Shown: piece after piece, positions 18,399 to 26,240 of the stretch
Layout: each line of letters starts with the position of its first letter
Position numbering within the stretch: the first letter of the stretch is position 1
Translations under genes and position numbers: made by a program
Assembly: GCF_007859295.1 (NCBI RefSeq)
Contig: NZ_VOHB01000002.1
Location: 1,923,624-1,987,623, forward strand
Reading direction: 5' to 3'
Source of the DNA: Planococcus sp. CPCC 101016
GTDB taxonomy: Bacteria; Bacillota; Bacilli; Bacillales_A; Planococcaceae
DNA length: 64,000 nt
The notes under the pieces: generated by a model
What the model saw: the letters and a program-made list of their open reading frames with translations, nothing else
What the model was told of the DNA's origin: nothing
Databases searched by the model: none

Positions 18399-18419
18399 TT
18401 ATCGACAAATTGTCGATAA
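18399..18419. promoter_or_regulatory. Palindromic TetR operator
   Basis: Perfect palindrome with half-site TTATCGACAA, a single central A and TTGTCGATAA. It lies 27 bp before the exporter start and within the divergent promoter region. Confidence 0.75.
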
Positions 18420-18445
18420 TGCAACGATAGAAGAGGAGTTCGAAA

Positions 18446-19900
18446 ATGATAGAAGAAAAAGAAGGAATCAATAAAAAAATATTACTCATTGTTCTTATTT
18501 CCGGTTGTTTTTTATCGACACTGAACCAGACCTTACTGAATGTCGCGTTTAGTGACTTAATGGTTATATTTAACGTGTCTGCTGCCACCGTTCAATGGCT
18601 GGCAACAGGCTTTCTGCTTGTAAATGGGGTTCTGGTGCCGGTTACGGCCTTTTTAATGAAGCGTTTTACCACGCGGCAATTGTTCATCAGTTCAATGCTT
18701 TTCTTATTTGCCGGTTCCATGATTTGTGGATTCGCCATGAATTTCGGCATGCTGCTGACTGGACGAATGATTCAGGCTGTAGGTGCAGGTATCATCATCC
18801 CGCTTATGATGAGTGTGATTTTCTATATGTACCCTGCTGAAAAACGGGGCAGCGTAATGGGGATTATTGGCTTTGCCATAATTTTCGCCCCGGCGATTGC
18901 ACCCACATTGTCCGGTTTCCTGATTGAATACGTTTCCTGGCGATGGTTGTTCCTTGGATTAGCGCCCTTCTCACTCTTGGTAATTGTTCTTTCAGTTAAA
19001 TATTTAGTGAATGTTTCCGAGACCTCAAAAGCGAAACTCGATATCGCAAGTGTCCTATTATCGACCATCGGGTTTGGCGCCGTCTTATTCGGATTTAGTA
19101 CCGCCGGCAGCAGGGGCTGGGATGACCCGGTTGTTCTTTCTTCAATCATGATTGGGATTGTCATCACTGCGCTTTTCTGTTTCCGCCAAATTAAATCAGT
19201 GGATCCTTTGTTAAACTTATCTGTATTTACCTACAAGATGTTCACCATCACTACCCTTATTAACGTGTTAGTGACTATGATCATGTATGCAGATTTGATT
19301 CTTTTGCCGATATACCTTCAAACAGGACGGGGATTTACAGCGCTTGAAGCGGGCTTGTTGCTGTTACCGGGTGCCGTTATTAATGCCTTCCTGTCTCCAG
19401 TGACAGGCCGAATGTTTGATAAATATGGCGCAAAACCTCTATTTATCACAGGGCTGATTTTCATTATCATTTCCATGTGGGCCGTAACCGACCTAAGCGA
19501 ATCGACGACCTATCTATTCTTAATGATCCGGACGATTGTTTTACGGATTGGCTTAAGTTTTATTACCATGCCACTCAACACAGCTGGACTGAATGCTTTG
19601 CCAAGACATTTGGGCACACATGGGTCAGCGGTAAACAATACGGTTCGCCAACTTGCAGGGGCTATCGGAACAGCCGTTGTTGTGACGGTCTATTCCACCC
19701 AAGCTGCAAGTTATGCCACGACAATTGAAAACGAAAACTCACAGATTTCTTCAGATCAGGTGATCAGTTTGTCTTCCATCTTCAGTTCAGCTGATGCTTA
19801 TCAATTCATGTTAATTATCGCTTTCGCTGCTTTGGTTCTCACGCTATTCATTCCGAAAAAGCCAAAAGAAAAAGAAGTCACTATTCCGATCGAAACGTAA
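18446..19900 (+). CDS. DHA2-family MFS drug exporter (EmrB/QacA type)
   Basis: 484-residue proton-driven efflux protein with about 14 membrane helices. It carries motif A-like MKRFTTRQLFISS, the motif C region GIIGFAIIFAPAIAPTLSGFL and WRWLFLGLAPF typical of EmrB/QacA/LmrB exporters, and LNQTLLNVAFSDL in helix 1. It likely extrudes lipophilic drugs or dyes across the cytoplasmic membrane. Control is by the divergent TetR repressor through the operator at 18399-18419. The start follows AGAGGAGTTCG. It has its own terminator. Confidence 0.88.
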   Translation: MIEEKEGINKKILLIVLISGCFLSTLNQTLLNVAFSDLMVIFNVSAATVQWLATGFLLVNGVLVPVTAFLMKRFTTRQLFISSMLFLFAGSMICGFAMNFGMLLTGRMIQAVGAGIIIPLMMSVIFYMYPAEKRGSVMGIIGFAIIFAPAIAPTLSGFLIEYVSWRWLFLGLAPFSLLVIVLSVKYLVNVSETSKAKLDIASVLLSTIGFGAVLFGFSTAGSRGWDDPVVLSSIMIGIVITALFCFRQIKSVDPLLNLSVFTYKMFTITTLINVLVTMIMYADLILLPIYLQTGRGFTALEAGLLLLPGAVINAFLSPVTGRMFDKYGAKPLFITGLIFIIISMWAVTDLSESTTYLFLMIRTIVLRIGLSFITMPLNTAGLNALPRHLGTHGSAVNNTVRQLAGAIGTAVVVTVYSTQAASYATTIENENSQISSDQVISLSSIFSSADAYQFMLIIAFAALVLTLFIPKKPKEKEVTIPIET

Positions 19901-19911
19901 ATAATTTTAAT

Positions 19912-19952
19912 GTAAAAACAAGTCTTCCTTTCTGGGTGAGACTTGTTTTTAC
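19912..19952 (+). terminator. Terminator of the DHA2 exporter
   Basis: Arms GTAAAAACAAGTCT and AGACTTGTTTTTAC. Confidence 0.85.
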
Positions 19953-20706
19953 GTTTCTCCTCTTTTTGCGATCATCAGAAGAATGATTAAAAATTTAAAG
20001 TTGAGATTTTCAGAATAAAAAAGATACTTATAGCCCTCCCTTTAAAGCGTTCGTAAAAGTACACTTTTAAGAACGCTCTAAAAAGGGCTCAAAATGACCA
20101 AAAAGAGCGTTCGTAAACGTGTCAAATCACTTTACGAACGTTCGCGAAATTGCATACACTTTTACGAACGGTTTTCAGGTATAATTACTCCTTGTTCAAG
20201 TAAAGCACCAATTTAAAAACCGCATTATAAATAATAATTACATCTATTATGAGAAAAATTAAGAACACTACGCATCTTAATATGAGCCTTTGTTTGTACT
20301 TTTTCTTTGTTTAGGGTTGAGGTAAAGGTGAGTTTCATTATGTAATTTCACACGGAGAAAGTGAAATCAAATAAGATCCATTAGGAAGCGATGCCTTGAG
20401 TTCTGACGTTCCTCTATTGTCTATATCAATATTTTAGAACGTAAAAAGCCACCTTCCAAAGAAGATGGCTTTCCTTTTTCCGACTCCTGTATCTTCGGTT
20501 CCTGATATATAATGAAGCAATTATTTATTCTTGCCGTGTTAATATCATGGGAACCTAGTTGGATTCTCTTTTCACCAATCCAAATTTCATCTATTTCACT
20601 AAAGTGATGCATCTTTAATACATTACGTACTTATAATACTGTTTTAAGAGATTCAATTTATTGCTCATATGCTTTCAACTTAGACTCAATAACTATAGTT
20701 GAGTAA
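19953..20706. other. Non-coding stretch with three clustered palindromes
   Basis: Apart from the palindromes (20047-20170) I see no gene. A 63-codon minus-strand frame at 20421-20612 lacks a ribosome binding site, and its 3' end is a terminator-like hairpin (AAAAAGCCACCTTC with a complementary arm), so I do not accept it as a gene. Confidence 0.5.
20047..20170. repeat. Cluster of three GTTCGTAAA-type palindromes
   Basis: First palindrome 20047-20076 (GCGTTCGTAAAAGT, AC, ACTTTTAAGAACGC; one mismatch). Second 20107-20140, perfect arms GTTCGTAAA and TTTACGAAC. Third 20139-20170, arms CGTTCG and CGAACG around a centre related to the first. Related single arms occur at 12313, 15234 and 26151. Confidence 0.7.
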
Positions 20707-20961
20707 TTAATTTTCGATTTCAAGAATAGCCTCGATTTCTTCTTGGATCTCTCTATTCACCATAAGAGAACGTTTTTTTCTCAACTCAAGATCCATTTCT
20801 TTGTCAATGAAATTATTCGTATGTTTGTCAAAACAATTAAAACAAATAGAGTAAAAGTCTTTTTTCTCTTTCTTTAAAAAATTAAATTCCCACGTTTCAA
20901 TTTCCAAATAACTTACTTTATCTTTCGTTTCTTTTCCACATAATTCGCAAGTTGTTTTCAT
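20707..20961 (-). CDS. Small zinc-ribbon-like protein
   Basis: 84 residues with two CxxC pairs, CELCGK near residue 5 and CFNCFDKH near residue 40, likely binding one zinc ion. The C-terminal part is a charged helix (LELRKKRSLMVNREIQEEIEAI). Not assigned to a named family. It starts 23 bp after the acyl-ACP desaturase stop on the same strand, so it is probably co-transcribed and may be an accessory or regulatory protein. The ATG follows GAAAGGG. Confidence 0.65.
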   Translation of the reverse strand: MKTTCELCGKETKDKVSYLEIETWEFNFLKKEKKDFYSICFNCFDKHTNNFIDKEMDLELRKKRSLMVNREIQEEIEAILEIEN

Positions 20962-20984
20962 TATAAAAAAACCCTTTCATACAT

Positions 20985-21881
20985 CTAGCTTTTATTTTTT
21001 CCTAGCTGGCGATCTTTAATTCTTTTTAAGCGCCCATGATATTTCATTATATTCGCTTGTGATTGTTTGGCAGCTTCGCTAGTAGGTTGCAAGTTGGCAA
21101 TATCCCAGTATTTAATAACTACATCTAATACTTGGTCAAAGTATTGTAGTGGTCCATAATTCGTATCTATTGCAATGGTTTTCATTCTATCGTTAAAGTC
21201 TGGCATAACGGCACCTGGCATAGAGAAATTAATAATTACATTCTCAAAATAAACAATGAAATTCGGATCAAGTTCAAGATGTGCTTTCACTGTGTCGCGA
21301 TAGAATGCATAATGAAGTGCTTCGTCTTTCGCTACACGTCGAAGTAATGTTGCTAAATCTTTGTCGTAAAGACCCGCTACCTTAGCTACATTATTATAAA
21401 AAACTAGTGTAGCTAACTCTTGCAAAGAAGTATAGGCCATTGTTGCTAGAGGATTAGTGAAATCTGGAAACCAACCACTTTCAACTACTCGTTTTCTTAA
21501 TTCATGCAATCTTACGGGATCTACGTTTCGTGTCACCAATAAATACGTTTCAAGTAAGTTAGAATGCTGGTCTTCTTCAGCCGTCCAAGTGCGTACGAAA
21601 TCATTTATTACTTCCATTGAATTTTTAAATGTATAATCCAAATGCGAAGTATACCAAGGTAAATTTACTTCTGTAAGTAATGCTGTTTCTACAGCAATAA
21701 TTACACCTTCTGGAAGAGTTACTTGACTCTCATCCCAAGGAACTCGTTTAAAGGACATGGCCTTGTCCCATGGAATAAATTCGTGATAGCTCCAGTCAAT
21801 ATTTGCAGAACGTTCCTTATGTAATTGATATAATTCTTTAATGCGCGGTTCTAAGCGTATATCCAAATCTGAATTTAACAT
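20985..21881 (-). CDS. Acyl-ACP desaturase (diiron, FA_desaturase_2)
   Basis: Soluble diiron desaturase of about 298 residues, introducing a double bond into an acyl chain on acyl carrier protein. Iron ligands are in the expected helices: TEVNLPWY, AEEDQHSNLLETY (EExxH), LQELATLVFYNN and AKDEALHYAFYRD (DExxH). ATG 21881 follows AAAGGAGA, which is preferred over an in-frame start 57 bp upstream (21938). Bacilli normally use membrane Des-type desaturases; this plant/actinobacterial-type enzyme is less common, but present in some Bacillales. A small zinc-ribbon gene follows. Likely role: membrane fluidity, for instance in the cold. The electron donor is not encoded nearby. Confidence 0.88.
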   Translation of the reverse strand: MLNSDLDIRLEPRIKELYQLHKERSANIDWSYHEFIPWDKAMSFKRVPWDESQVTLPEGVIIAVETALLTEVNLPWYTSHLDYTFKNSMEVINDFVRTWTAEEDQHSNLLETYLLVTRNVDPVRLHELRKRVVESGWFPDFTNPLATMAYTSLQELATLVFYNNVAKVAGLYDKDLATLLRRVAKDEALHYAFYRDTVKAHLELDPNFIVYFENVIINFSMPGAVMPDFNDRMKTIAIDTNYGPLQYFDQVLDVVIKYWDIANLQPTSEAAKQSQANIMKYHGRLKRIKDRQLGKNKS

Positions 21882-21938
21882 TATCTTTTCTCCTTTAGGT
21901 GTTTTTCTAACTTTAAACCATTTGAGTTTTTTTAACAA

Positions 21939-22278
21939 TTATAATTTTAGAACGTTGGTGTAACCGTCAAGTAGGATAGATCAATTTTTCACAAATTCGG
22001 TTTTTTAACTTTTATTATTGAATATAGACATTTCTCTATTTTTATAACCAAATGGTACAATTGAAAATGTATTTAAATAAGTGGAATTGGAAAAATAAAG
22101 GGATTCAGAATAAAGAAGTTCTAATTCATATTGGCGAGAATCAGATTAAGTGGCAAATGGGAATTTTGATGTCATGGCTTACTGGTATGTTGGTTTAAAT
22201 AAGTATGTGATTAAGAAAGATTAATCTTCCATAAATGGGCTATTTGGTTTAATAAAAACTGAACTCTAGAGGTGAAGT
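21939..22278. other. Intergenic region containing upstream module A
   Basis: Divergent promoter region between the desaturase and the lipoprotein. From 22021 to about 22253 it shares several words (TAGACATT, TTTTATAACCAAATG, GTGTGATT/GTATGTGATTA, TTAATCTTC) with 22917-23062. Confidence 0.5.
22021..22253 (+). repeat. Diverged upstream module, copy A
   Basis: Order of shared words: TAGACATT, TTTATAACCAAATG, TTACTGGT/TGTTGGTT, TATGTGATTA, TTAATCTTCCATAAA. It precedes the lipoprotein gene; copy B precedes the 23135 gene. Copy A has about 80 extra bases in the middle. Confidence 0.5.
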
Positions 22279-22743
22279 ATGAAGCTATATTTGAAGTTAC
22301 TTATAGGATTACTTTTTACTTCAGCACTGACAGGCTGTATTGGAGAAGACTATGATGTAGGTGTTCCAACTGCCCATTTATACAATGATACTGGAGATAT
22401 ACAATTAACAGAAGCCAATATCAGTTGGGAAACGGAAAGTGAGAACGTCTACGAAACCATAGAGGATGTTCAGGAATTTGGATTATCACAGGATGAAATA
22501 AAAGTTTCTGCAAATCAAGACGGAGCTTTAGATTTCAAAGAGAACGAGAAAAATGGTGGAGACATATGGACAGATCCTAAGATAACAGCCGTTCTATTAA
22601 ATGGTGAGGAACAAATCGACATTAAAATGGATGATGCAAGAGTATTTAGATTTCCATCTGACAAAGGCAATTATGTATTAGTGGTCGAGTTTAAAAGTAA
22701 TGCAGGTAGTGCGCAATACGTAGGAAACATCTTGATTCAGTAA
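22279..22743 (+). CDS. Lipoprotein of unknown function
   Basis: 154 residues with a lipoprotein signal peptide: basic start, hydrophobic core LLIGLLFTSA and lipobox LTGC at about 16-19, so it is anchored on the outer face of the membrane. The mature part is acidic (YDVGVPTAHLYND, many E/D) and strand-rich; no family is recognised. ATG at 22279 follows GAGGTGA. It lies alone behind module A. Confidence 0.75.
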   Translation: MKLYLKLLIGLLFTSALTGCIGEDYDVGVPTAHLYNDTGDIQLTEANISWETESENVYETIEDVQEFGLSQDEIKVSANQDGALDFKENEKNGGDIWTDPKITAVLLNGEEQIDIKMDDARVFRFPSDKGNYVLVVEFKSNAGSAQYVGNILIQ

Positions 22744-23134
22744 TCTTAAACTACCGGGTGCGATTATTGAGTAAAGAGTTTGGAACAGAGTGGCGGTGGC
22801 TACTCTTTTTTTATTTGCACTTCCCCTTTTTTAGGGTTTAGACGAAGACTGCTTTATTTTGTACATCGATATGCAATAAGGAAAATTGATTCAAAACTTG
22901 TAAACGATATAAATCCAGTATAGACATTCTTATAATTTTATAACCAAATGATATATTTTAGAAAAAACGCAAGCTGTTGACCTTATGCCTTATTGGCGTG
23001 TTGATTGAAGCAAGTGTGTGATTGCATAAGGTTAATCTTCAATAAACGGTCCATATTGTTCCGATTGTGAAACTAATTGCTGTCTCGCTCTATCTTACTT
23101 AATAGTAATTTCCAGTGGAGAGGGAGATATAACT
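22744..23134. other. Intergenic region with weak terminator and module B
   Basis: A weak hairpin near 22776-22812 (AAAGAGT with ACTCTTT and a T run) ends the lipoprotein transcript. Module B follows at 22917-23062. Confidence 0.45.
22917..23062 (+). repeat. Diverged upstream module, copy B
   Basis: Counterpart of copy A, containing TAGACATTC, TTTTATAACCAAATGATA, TTATTGGCGTGTTG, GTGTGTGATTGC and GGTTAATCTTCAATAAACGG. Confidence 0.5.
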
Positions 23135-23425
23135 ATGCGGTTGATATTAGGGATCATCGCAATAGCGGCAACCTACCTCAATCTTTTTAGGTATGCAACA
23201 GGCAAAGACTATAAATGGGCGATGGCAATGGGATTATCCTTTACAGCATTAACAGTCGTCGCAGATTACAGTATGGTAGCTGATTGGGTAAAGGTAGAAG
23301 ACTGGCCTGCTTTACTGGATGTAGTCCCTAAGATGGCAGCGGCCTTATGGGTTTTGACGATACTATCGATTTTATTAAATACAGCTCCCCTGCTGCTAGA
23401 ACTAAAGAGCAAAACTGATGATTGA
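23135..23425 (+). CDS. Small membrane protein
   Basis: 96 residues with three hydrophobic segments (about 3-20, 28-46 and 65-86) and short charged loops (ATGKDYKWA, VKVEDWPALL); charged tail ELKSKTDD. ATG follows GGAGAGGGAGAT. No family is recognised. It lies just left of the palindrome-separated genes. Confidence 0.65.
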   Translation: MRLILGIIAIAATYLNLFRYATGKDYKWAMAMGLSFTALTVVADYSMVADWVKVEDWPALLDVVPKMAAALWVLTILSILLNTAPLLLELKSKTDD

Positions 23426-23573
23426 TTATTGCTGTGAATCGTCCGACGTTTTCTGAAAAAAACGGCATTAAGAGAAGACAAGACAAGTAGAATAAGCGAT
23501 TGGAATGTATCTTTTTTCTATATAAAATCAATTTCTTTTGTTTTTCTTGTGAGATCAATAGAATCAGGAAACT

Positions 23574-23605
23574 GAATGTAACTTACTTGATATTAAGTTA
23601 CATTC
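23574..23605. repeat. 32-bp palindrome P1
   Basis: Arms GAATGTAACTTA and TAAGTTACATTC, 8-nt loop, perfect. No T run follows, so it is not a standard terminator. Confidence 0.85.
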
Positions 23606-23692
23606 ACTCAACGTTATATGCGCTGCACATCCTAGTTAAAAGTGTGATACTAAGAACCAAAGATATTATTCAATGTAAAGGGGACAAAACTT

Positions 23693-24307
23693 ATGAGTAA
23701 GGTCTACATTACTCAAGAAACTCTCGGGACGGATAGAGAAACGCTCTTGTATGAGGACGTTCAAAACGTTGTAAAGTTTTATATAGGCCCCTCTGAATCC
23801 ATGAACGATTCTGATTCGACATGTGAAATGCTAGTTGAGTTCATTTGTACGAAAGCCCTGTTTCCGATCTATCTTACATTTGAACCGGTTACCGGAATGG
23901 AAGATGATTTGGAACGCCTTTTCCAAGGCAAAAACATTGAATACGCTTTACGATTTGAGGGGTTGAAAAACAAACGCTTTCCTGTTTTAAAACTCACCAT
24001 CGAAACGCCTTCTTCACTGGCCTTTGTTTTGCAAGAAACTTTTTGGATAGCATCTTGTAATCACTTCTACGCCTTTTCTTTCTCGGATAATATCGTGTAT
24101 AAACGCGTGATAGGGAAGAGCTGGTTTGGACGTGAGAAGACCTGGATATGGCCAAACTTTGACATGAACGGGGCTGCAACCGTTATCGAAGTTTGGCATG
24201 ACGGGGATGGGATGAACATCTATACAACCGAACCCCACTTCTCAACAATTGAAAACCTGGCCAGCTATTTTCCACCCGAAACATCGATTGTAAACAATGA
24301 AGAGTGA
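23693..24307 (+). CDS. Unrecognised protein between palindromes P1 and P2
   Basis: 204 residues, soluble by composition, without signal peptide or membrane segment. It contains several aromatic-rich strands (FYIGPSESMND, FWIASCNHFYAFSFSDN, SWFGREKTWIWPNFDMN) and an acidic C-terminus. I do not recognise the family. The ATG follows AAAGGGG. Its TGA stop is part of palindrome P2, so gene and repeat are directly joined. Transcription is opposite to two of the other genes in this palindrome-separated stretch. Confidence 0.7.
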   Translation: MSKVYITQETLGTDRETLLYEDVQNVVKFYIGPSESMNDSDSTCEMLVEFICTKALFPIYLTFEPVTGMEDDLERLFQGKNIEYALRFEGLKNKRFPVLKLTIETPSSLAFVLQETFWIASCNHFYAFSFSDNIVYKRVIGKSWFGREKTWIWPNFDMNGAATVIEVWHDGDGMNIYTTEPHFSTIENLASYFPPETSIVNNEE

Positions 24308-24338
24308 ATGTAACTTAATTAGCATTAAGTTACATTCA
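24305..24338. repeat. 34-bp palindrome P2
   Basis: Arms TGAATGTAACTTAAT and ATTAAGTTACATTCA with a 4-nt loop, perfect 15-bp stem. It includes the stop codon of the 204-residue gene. Confidence 0.85.
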
Positions 24339-24375
24339 GACCCAATAAAAATTCTCTGCAAATGTTTCTTCACAC

Positions 24376-24615
24376 TTAATAAATCGGAGAGTAAATCCTA
24401 CCGGTATCAGTATCTAATATAAAATCAACTTCAATGTTCTCTGAATAAGGAACTTGATCGAAGTTATGAAGCCTACAAAATACATTGGCAAAGTCACGTG
24501 ACTCAATTTTTATTTGTTCTGCTTACCGATACATTTGCTTCAATTGCTGCTTAGAACATTTTTTACCTGTCAATAAGGCTTGGTTGAAGTAGCCATCAAT
24601 TTCAATAATCATCAT
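24376..24615 (-). pseudogene. Short gene with one internal TAA, between P2 and P3
   Basis: On the minus strand the frame reads MMIIEIDGYFNQALLTG, then SKQQLKQMYR, a single TAA (24523-24525), then AEQIKIESRDFANVFCRLHN and VDFILDTDTGRIYSPIY before the final TAA. The two halves are in the same frame and look like one 79-residue protein interrupted by a CAA-to-TAA change. No ribosome binding site is evident; a perfect hairpin (GCTGGTT/AACCAGC) lies just upstream of the ATG. Confidence 0.6.
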
Positions 24616-24708
24616 AATAACGGCTGGTTGCTAACCAGCTATATAGCTTAAATTTTTTACTACGTTCCTTCTCTTATATTCCTAGAATTACTATGGATCA
24701 AGTACTTC

Positions 24709-24740
24709 GAATGTAACTTAATTGCTAATATGTTACATTC
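24709..24740. repeat. 32-bp palindrome P3
   Basis: Arms GAATGTAACTTA and TATGTTACATTC, one mismatch. Confidence 0.85.
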
Positions 24741-24894
24741 AGAATTCTTAAAAAGTATTCTTTGTTTTGGGTTAAACTAAAGACAGTTATTGTCTTTTTT
24801 TAAGATAATTGTCCTAAGCTAGTCCAACTTAAGAATTCAGAACTAGTAATTTTTAAGGTAACTACTATTCGTGTGAGAAAGGCGGAGCGCTGAT

Positions 24895-25101
24895 ATGGAG
24901 AGATTAGATAATTCCCGTTGGAAAATGAGTATGGCTGGCTTTACTGCGTTTGTGTTAGCTTCTATTTTCTTCTTAATAACGGGACCTAATATAGCTGGAA
25001 TACTTGGTTTTTTAATATCAGCGATAGTATTGTTCATTCTAAACGTTGGTTATGTTTTTTACACAAACAAGAAATCAGGGAACAAAAAAAATCAGATATA
25101 G
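24895..25101 (+). CDS. Small two-span membrane protein between P3 and P4
   Basis: 68 residues with two hydrophobic helices (about 12-30, SMAGFTAFVLASIFFLIT, and 33-55, IAGILGFLISAIVLFILNV) and a basic tail (NKKSGNKKNQ). ATG follows AAAGGCGGAG with good spacing. No family is recognised. Confidence 0.65.
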   Translation: MERLDNSRWKMSMAGFTAFVLASIFFLITGPNIAGILGFLISAIVLFILNVGYVFYTNKKSGNKKNQI

Positions 25102-25136
25102 ACTCACCACTAAACGTTTGTTTTTCCCTTGAATGT

Positions 25137-25168
25137 GAATGTAACTTAATTCACATTAAATTACATTC
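25137..25168. repeat. 32-bp palindrome P4
   Basis: Arms GAATGTAACTTAAT and ATTAAATTACATTC, one mismatch, 4-nt loop. Confidence 0.85.
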
Positions 25169-25216
25169 GGTCTCGCTTATTTTTTGTAACTAATAAAAAA
25201 TGAACCTAGATATGAG

Positions 25217-25684
25217 CTATTTGAAAATAGGCAATTGCTGGTCTGACATTAAATCCTTTAGGAAAGCTTGATGATCCGAGAAAAGATTCTTAGGCAAACC
25301 CTCCAGATTGTAAAACTTGTTGTTTAAGGATTCCTCGTTCTGTTTAATTAATTGCCCTTCATAATCTCGACAGGTAAATAAAATTTGGACCATGGAAACT
25401 TGGTCGCCATTAGGAAAAGTTTTGTCATAATTCGAACCAGAATAAATACCGAATAACTTAAGCTCTTTTATTCGCAGTCCGGTTTCTTCCAAGACTTCTC
25501 TTTTCGCTGTCTCTTGTACACTTTCGTCCATCTCCATAAAACCGCCTGGAAGACCCCACTCGCCGGTATCTGAACGCTGCTGTAAAAGAAGCCGATTTTC
25601 TCCATCAAATACAAAAGCACCGGCAATTACCATAATCACTTTTTCATTGCCAACCATAGATCTTAATTTTTTAATGTAATCCAA
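25217..25684 (-). CDS. NUDIX hydrolase between P4 and P5
   Basis: 155 residues. The Nudix box is complete (about 47-69): GGFMEMDESVQETAKREVLEE followed by TGL, giving the Mg2+-binding REVLEE core. It hydrolyses a nucleoside diphosphate linked to another group (nucleotide, sugar or similar); the substrate is not readable. The start is TTG at 25684 behind AGGAGG. It is on the opposite strand to the 24895 gene and carries palindromes on both sides. Confidence 0.85.
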   Translation of the reverse strand: MDYIKKLRSMVGNEKVIMVIAGAFVFDGENRLLLQQRSDTGEWGLPGGFMEMDESVQETAKREVLEETGLRIKELKLFGIYSGSNYDKTFPNGDQVSMVQILFTCRDYEGQLIKQNEESLNNKFYNLEGLPKNLFSDHQAFLKDLMSDQQLPIFK

Positions 25685-25712
25685 GTCTCTAGACCTCCTG
25701 TATCGTAAAAGT

Positions 25713-25744
25713 GAATATAATTTAACTGAACTTAAGTTACATTC
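25713..25744. repeat. 32-bp palindrome P5 (most diverged)
   Basis: Left arm GAATATAATTTA, right arm TAAGTTACATTC; two differences from the consensus in the left arm. Confidence 0.75.
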
Positions 25745-25776
25745 AATTGCTTAAACATCCTAATTCATCTGAATTC

Positions 25777-26025
25777 TTAGGGTTCACTTATTCCCATTGC
25801 AAATAAAAGTAGAAGGGCAACTATTAATGGAATCAAATTCACTGCAATTCCGAAAATCATCCATAGCAATTGTTTAGAAAATGTTGCAAATAACAGCCCA
25901 ATAACCGAAAGAGTACTTAATATTAGTATGGTTAAATATATGTCTCCATCTGGTCCTCTCATTACAAAGAATGCAGTGACACTAATAACAAACATTAATA
26001 GAGATAACAAACTAAATTTATTCAT
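25777..26025 (-). CDS. Small hydrophobic membrane protein
   Basis: 82 residues with three membrane helices (about 5-22, 30-48 and 53-76). ATG follows AGAGGGGACA. It resembles the 81-residue protein at 11880-12125 in length, spacing of helices and the FATFSKQLLWMIFG region, which suggests paralogy. Right-hand member of the palindrome-separated genes. Confidence 0.65.
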   Translation of the reverse strand: MNKFSLLSLLMFVISVTAFFVMRGPDGDIYLTILILSTLSVIGLLFATFSKQLLWMIFGIAVNLIPLIVALLLLFAMGISEP

Positions 26026-26161
26026 TTTATGTCCCCTCTAATTTGTTTTTATAAGCCAACTTTACATGAACCACTTAGCCATTTTCTTATATATTTTATA
26101 CCAAAATACCCCAATACCCTTTGATCTTATTTTGCATTAAAACCAAAAGAGTTCGTAAAAG

Positions 26162-26199
26162 AGAAGGAGGTAACTCATGTTGCTGAGTTACCTCCTTCT
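26162..26199 (-). terminator. Terminator of the glycerol dehydrogenase gene
   Basis: 16-bp perfect stem, arms AGAAGGAGGTAACTCA and TGAGTTACCTCCTTCT. A GTTCGTAAAA half repeat (26151-26160) abuts it. Confidence 0.8.
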
Positions 26200-26240
26200 T
26201 TGTTATCCTTCAATCTAGTAATACTTTCTTTTACCGGAGA

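Noticed and set aside
20421..20612. 63-codon minus-strand frame
   Set aside because: No ribosome binding site, and its 3' end is a terminator-like hairpin; no recognisable protein.
23574..25744. True integron with attC sites
   Set aside because: No integron integrase in the window, the palindromes lack recognisable attC core sites, and genes lie in both orientations. The term cassette-like is used only descriptively.
23574..25744. Palindromes P1-P5 as ordinary terminators
   Set aside because: No T run follows any copy on either strand, and the near identity of the arms is unlike terminators elsewhere in this window.
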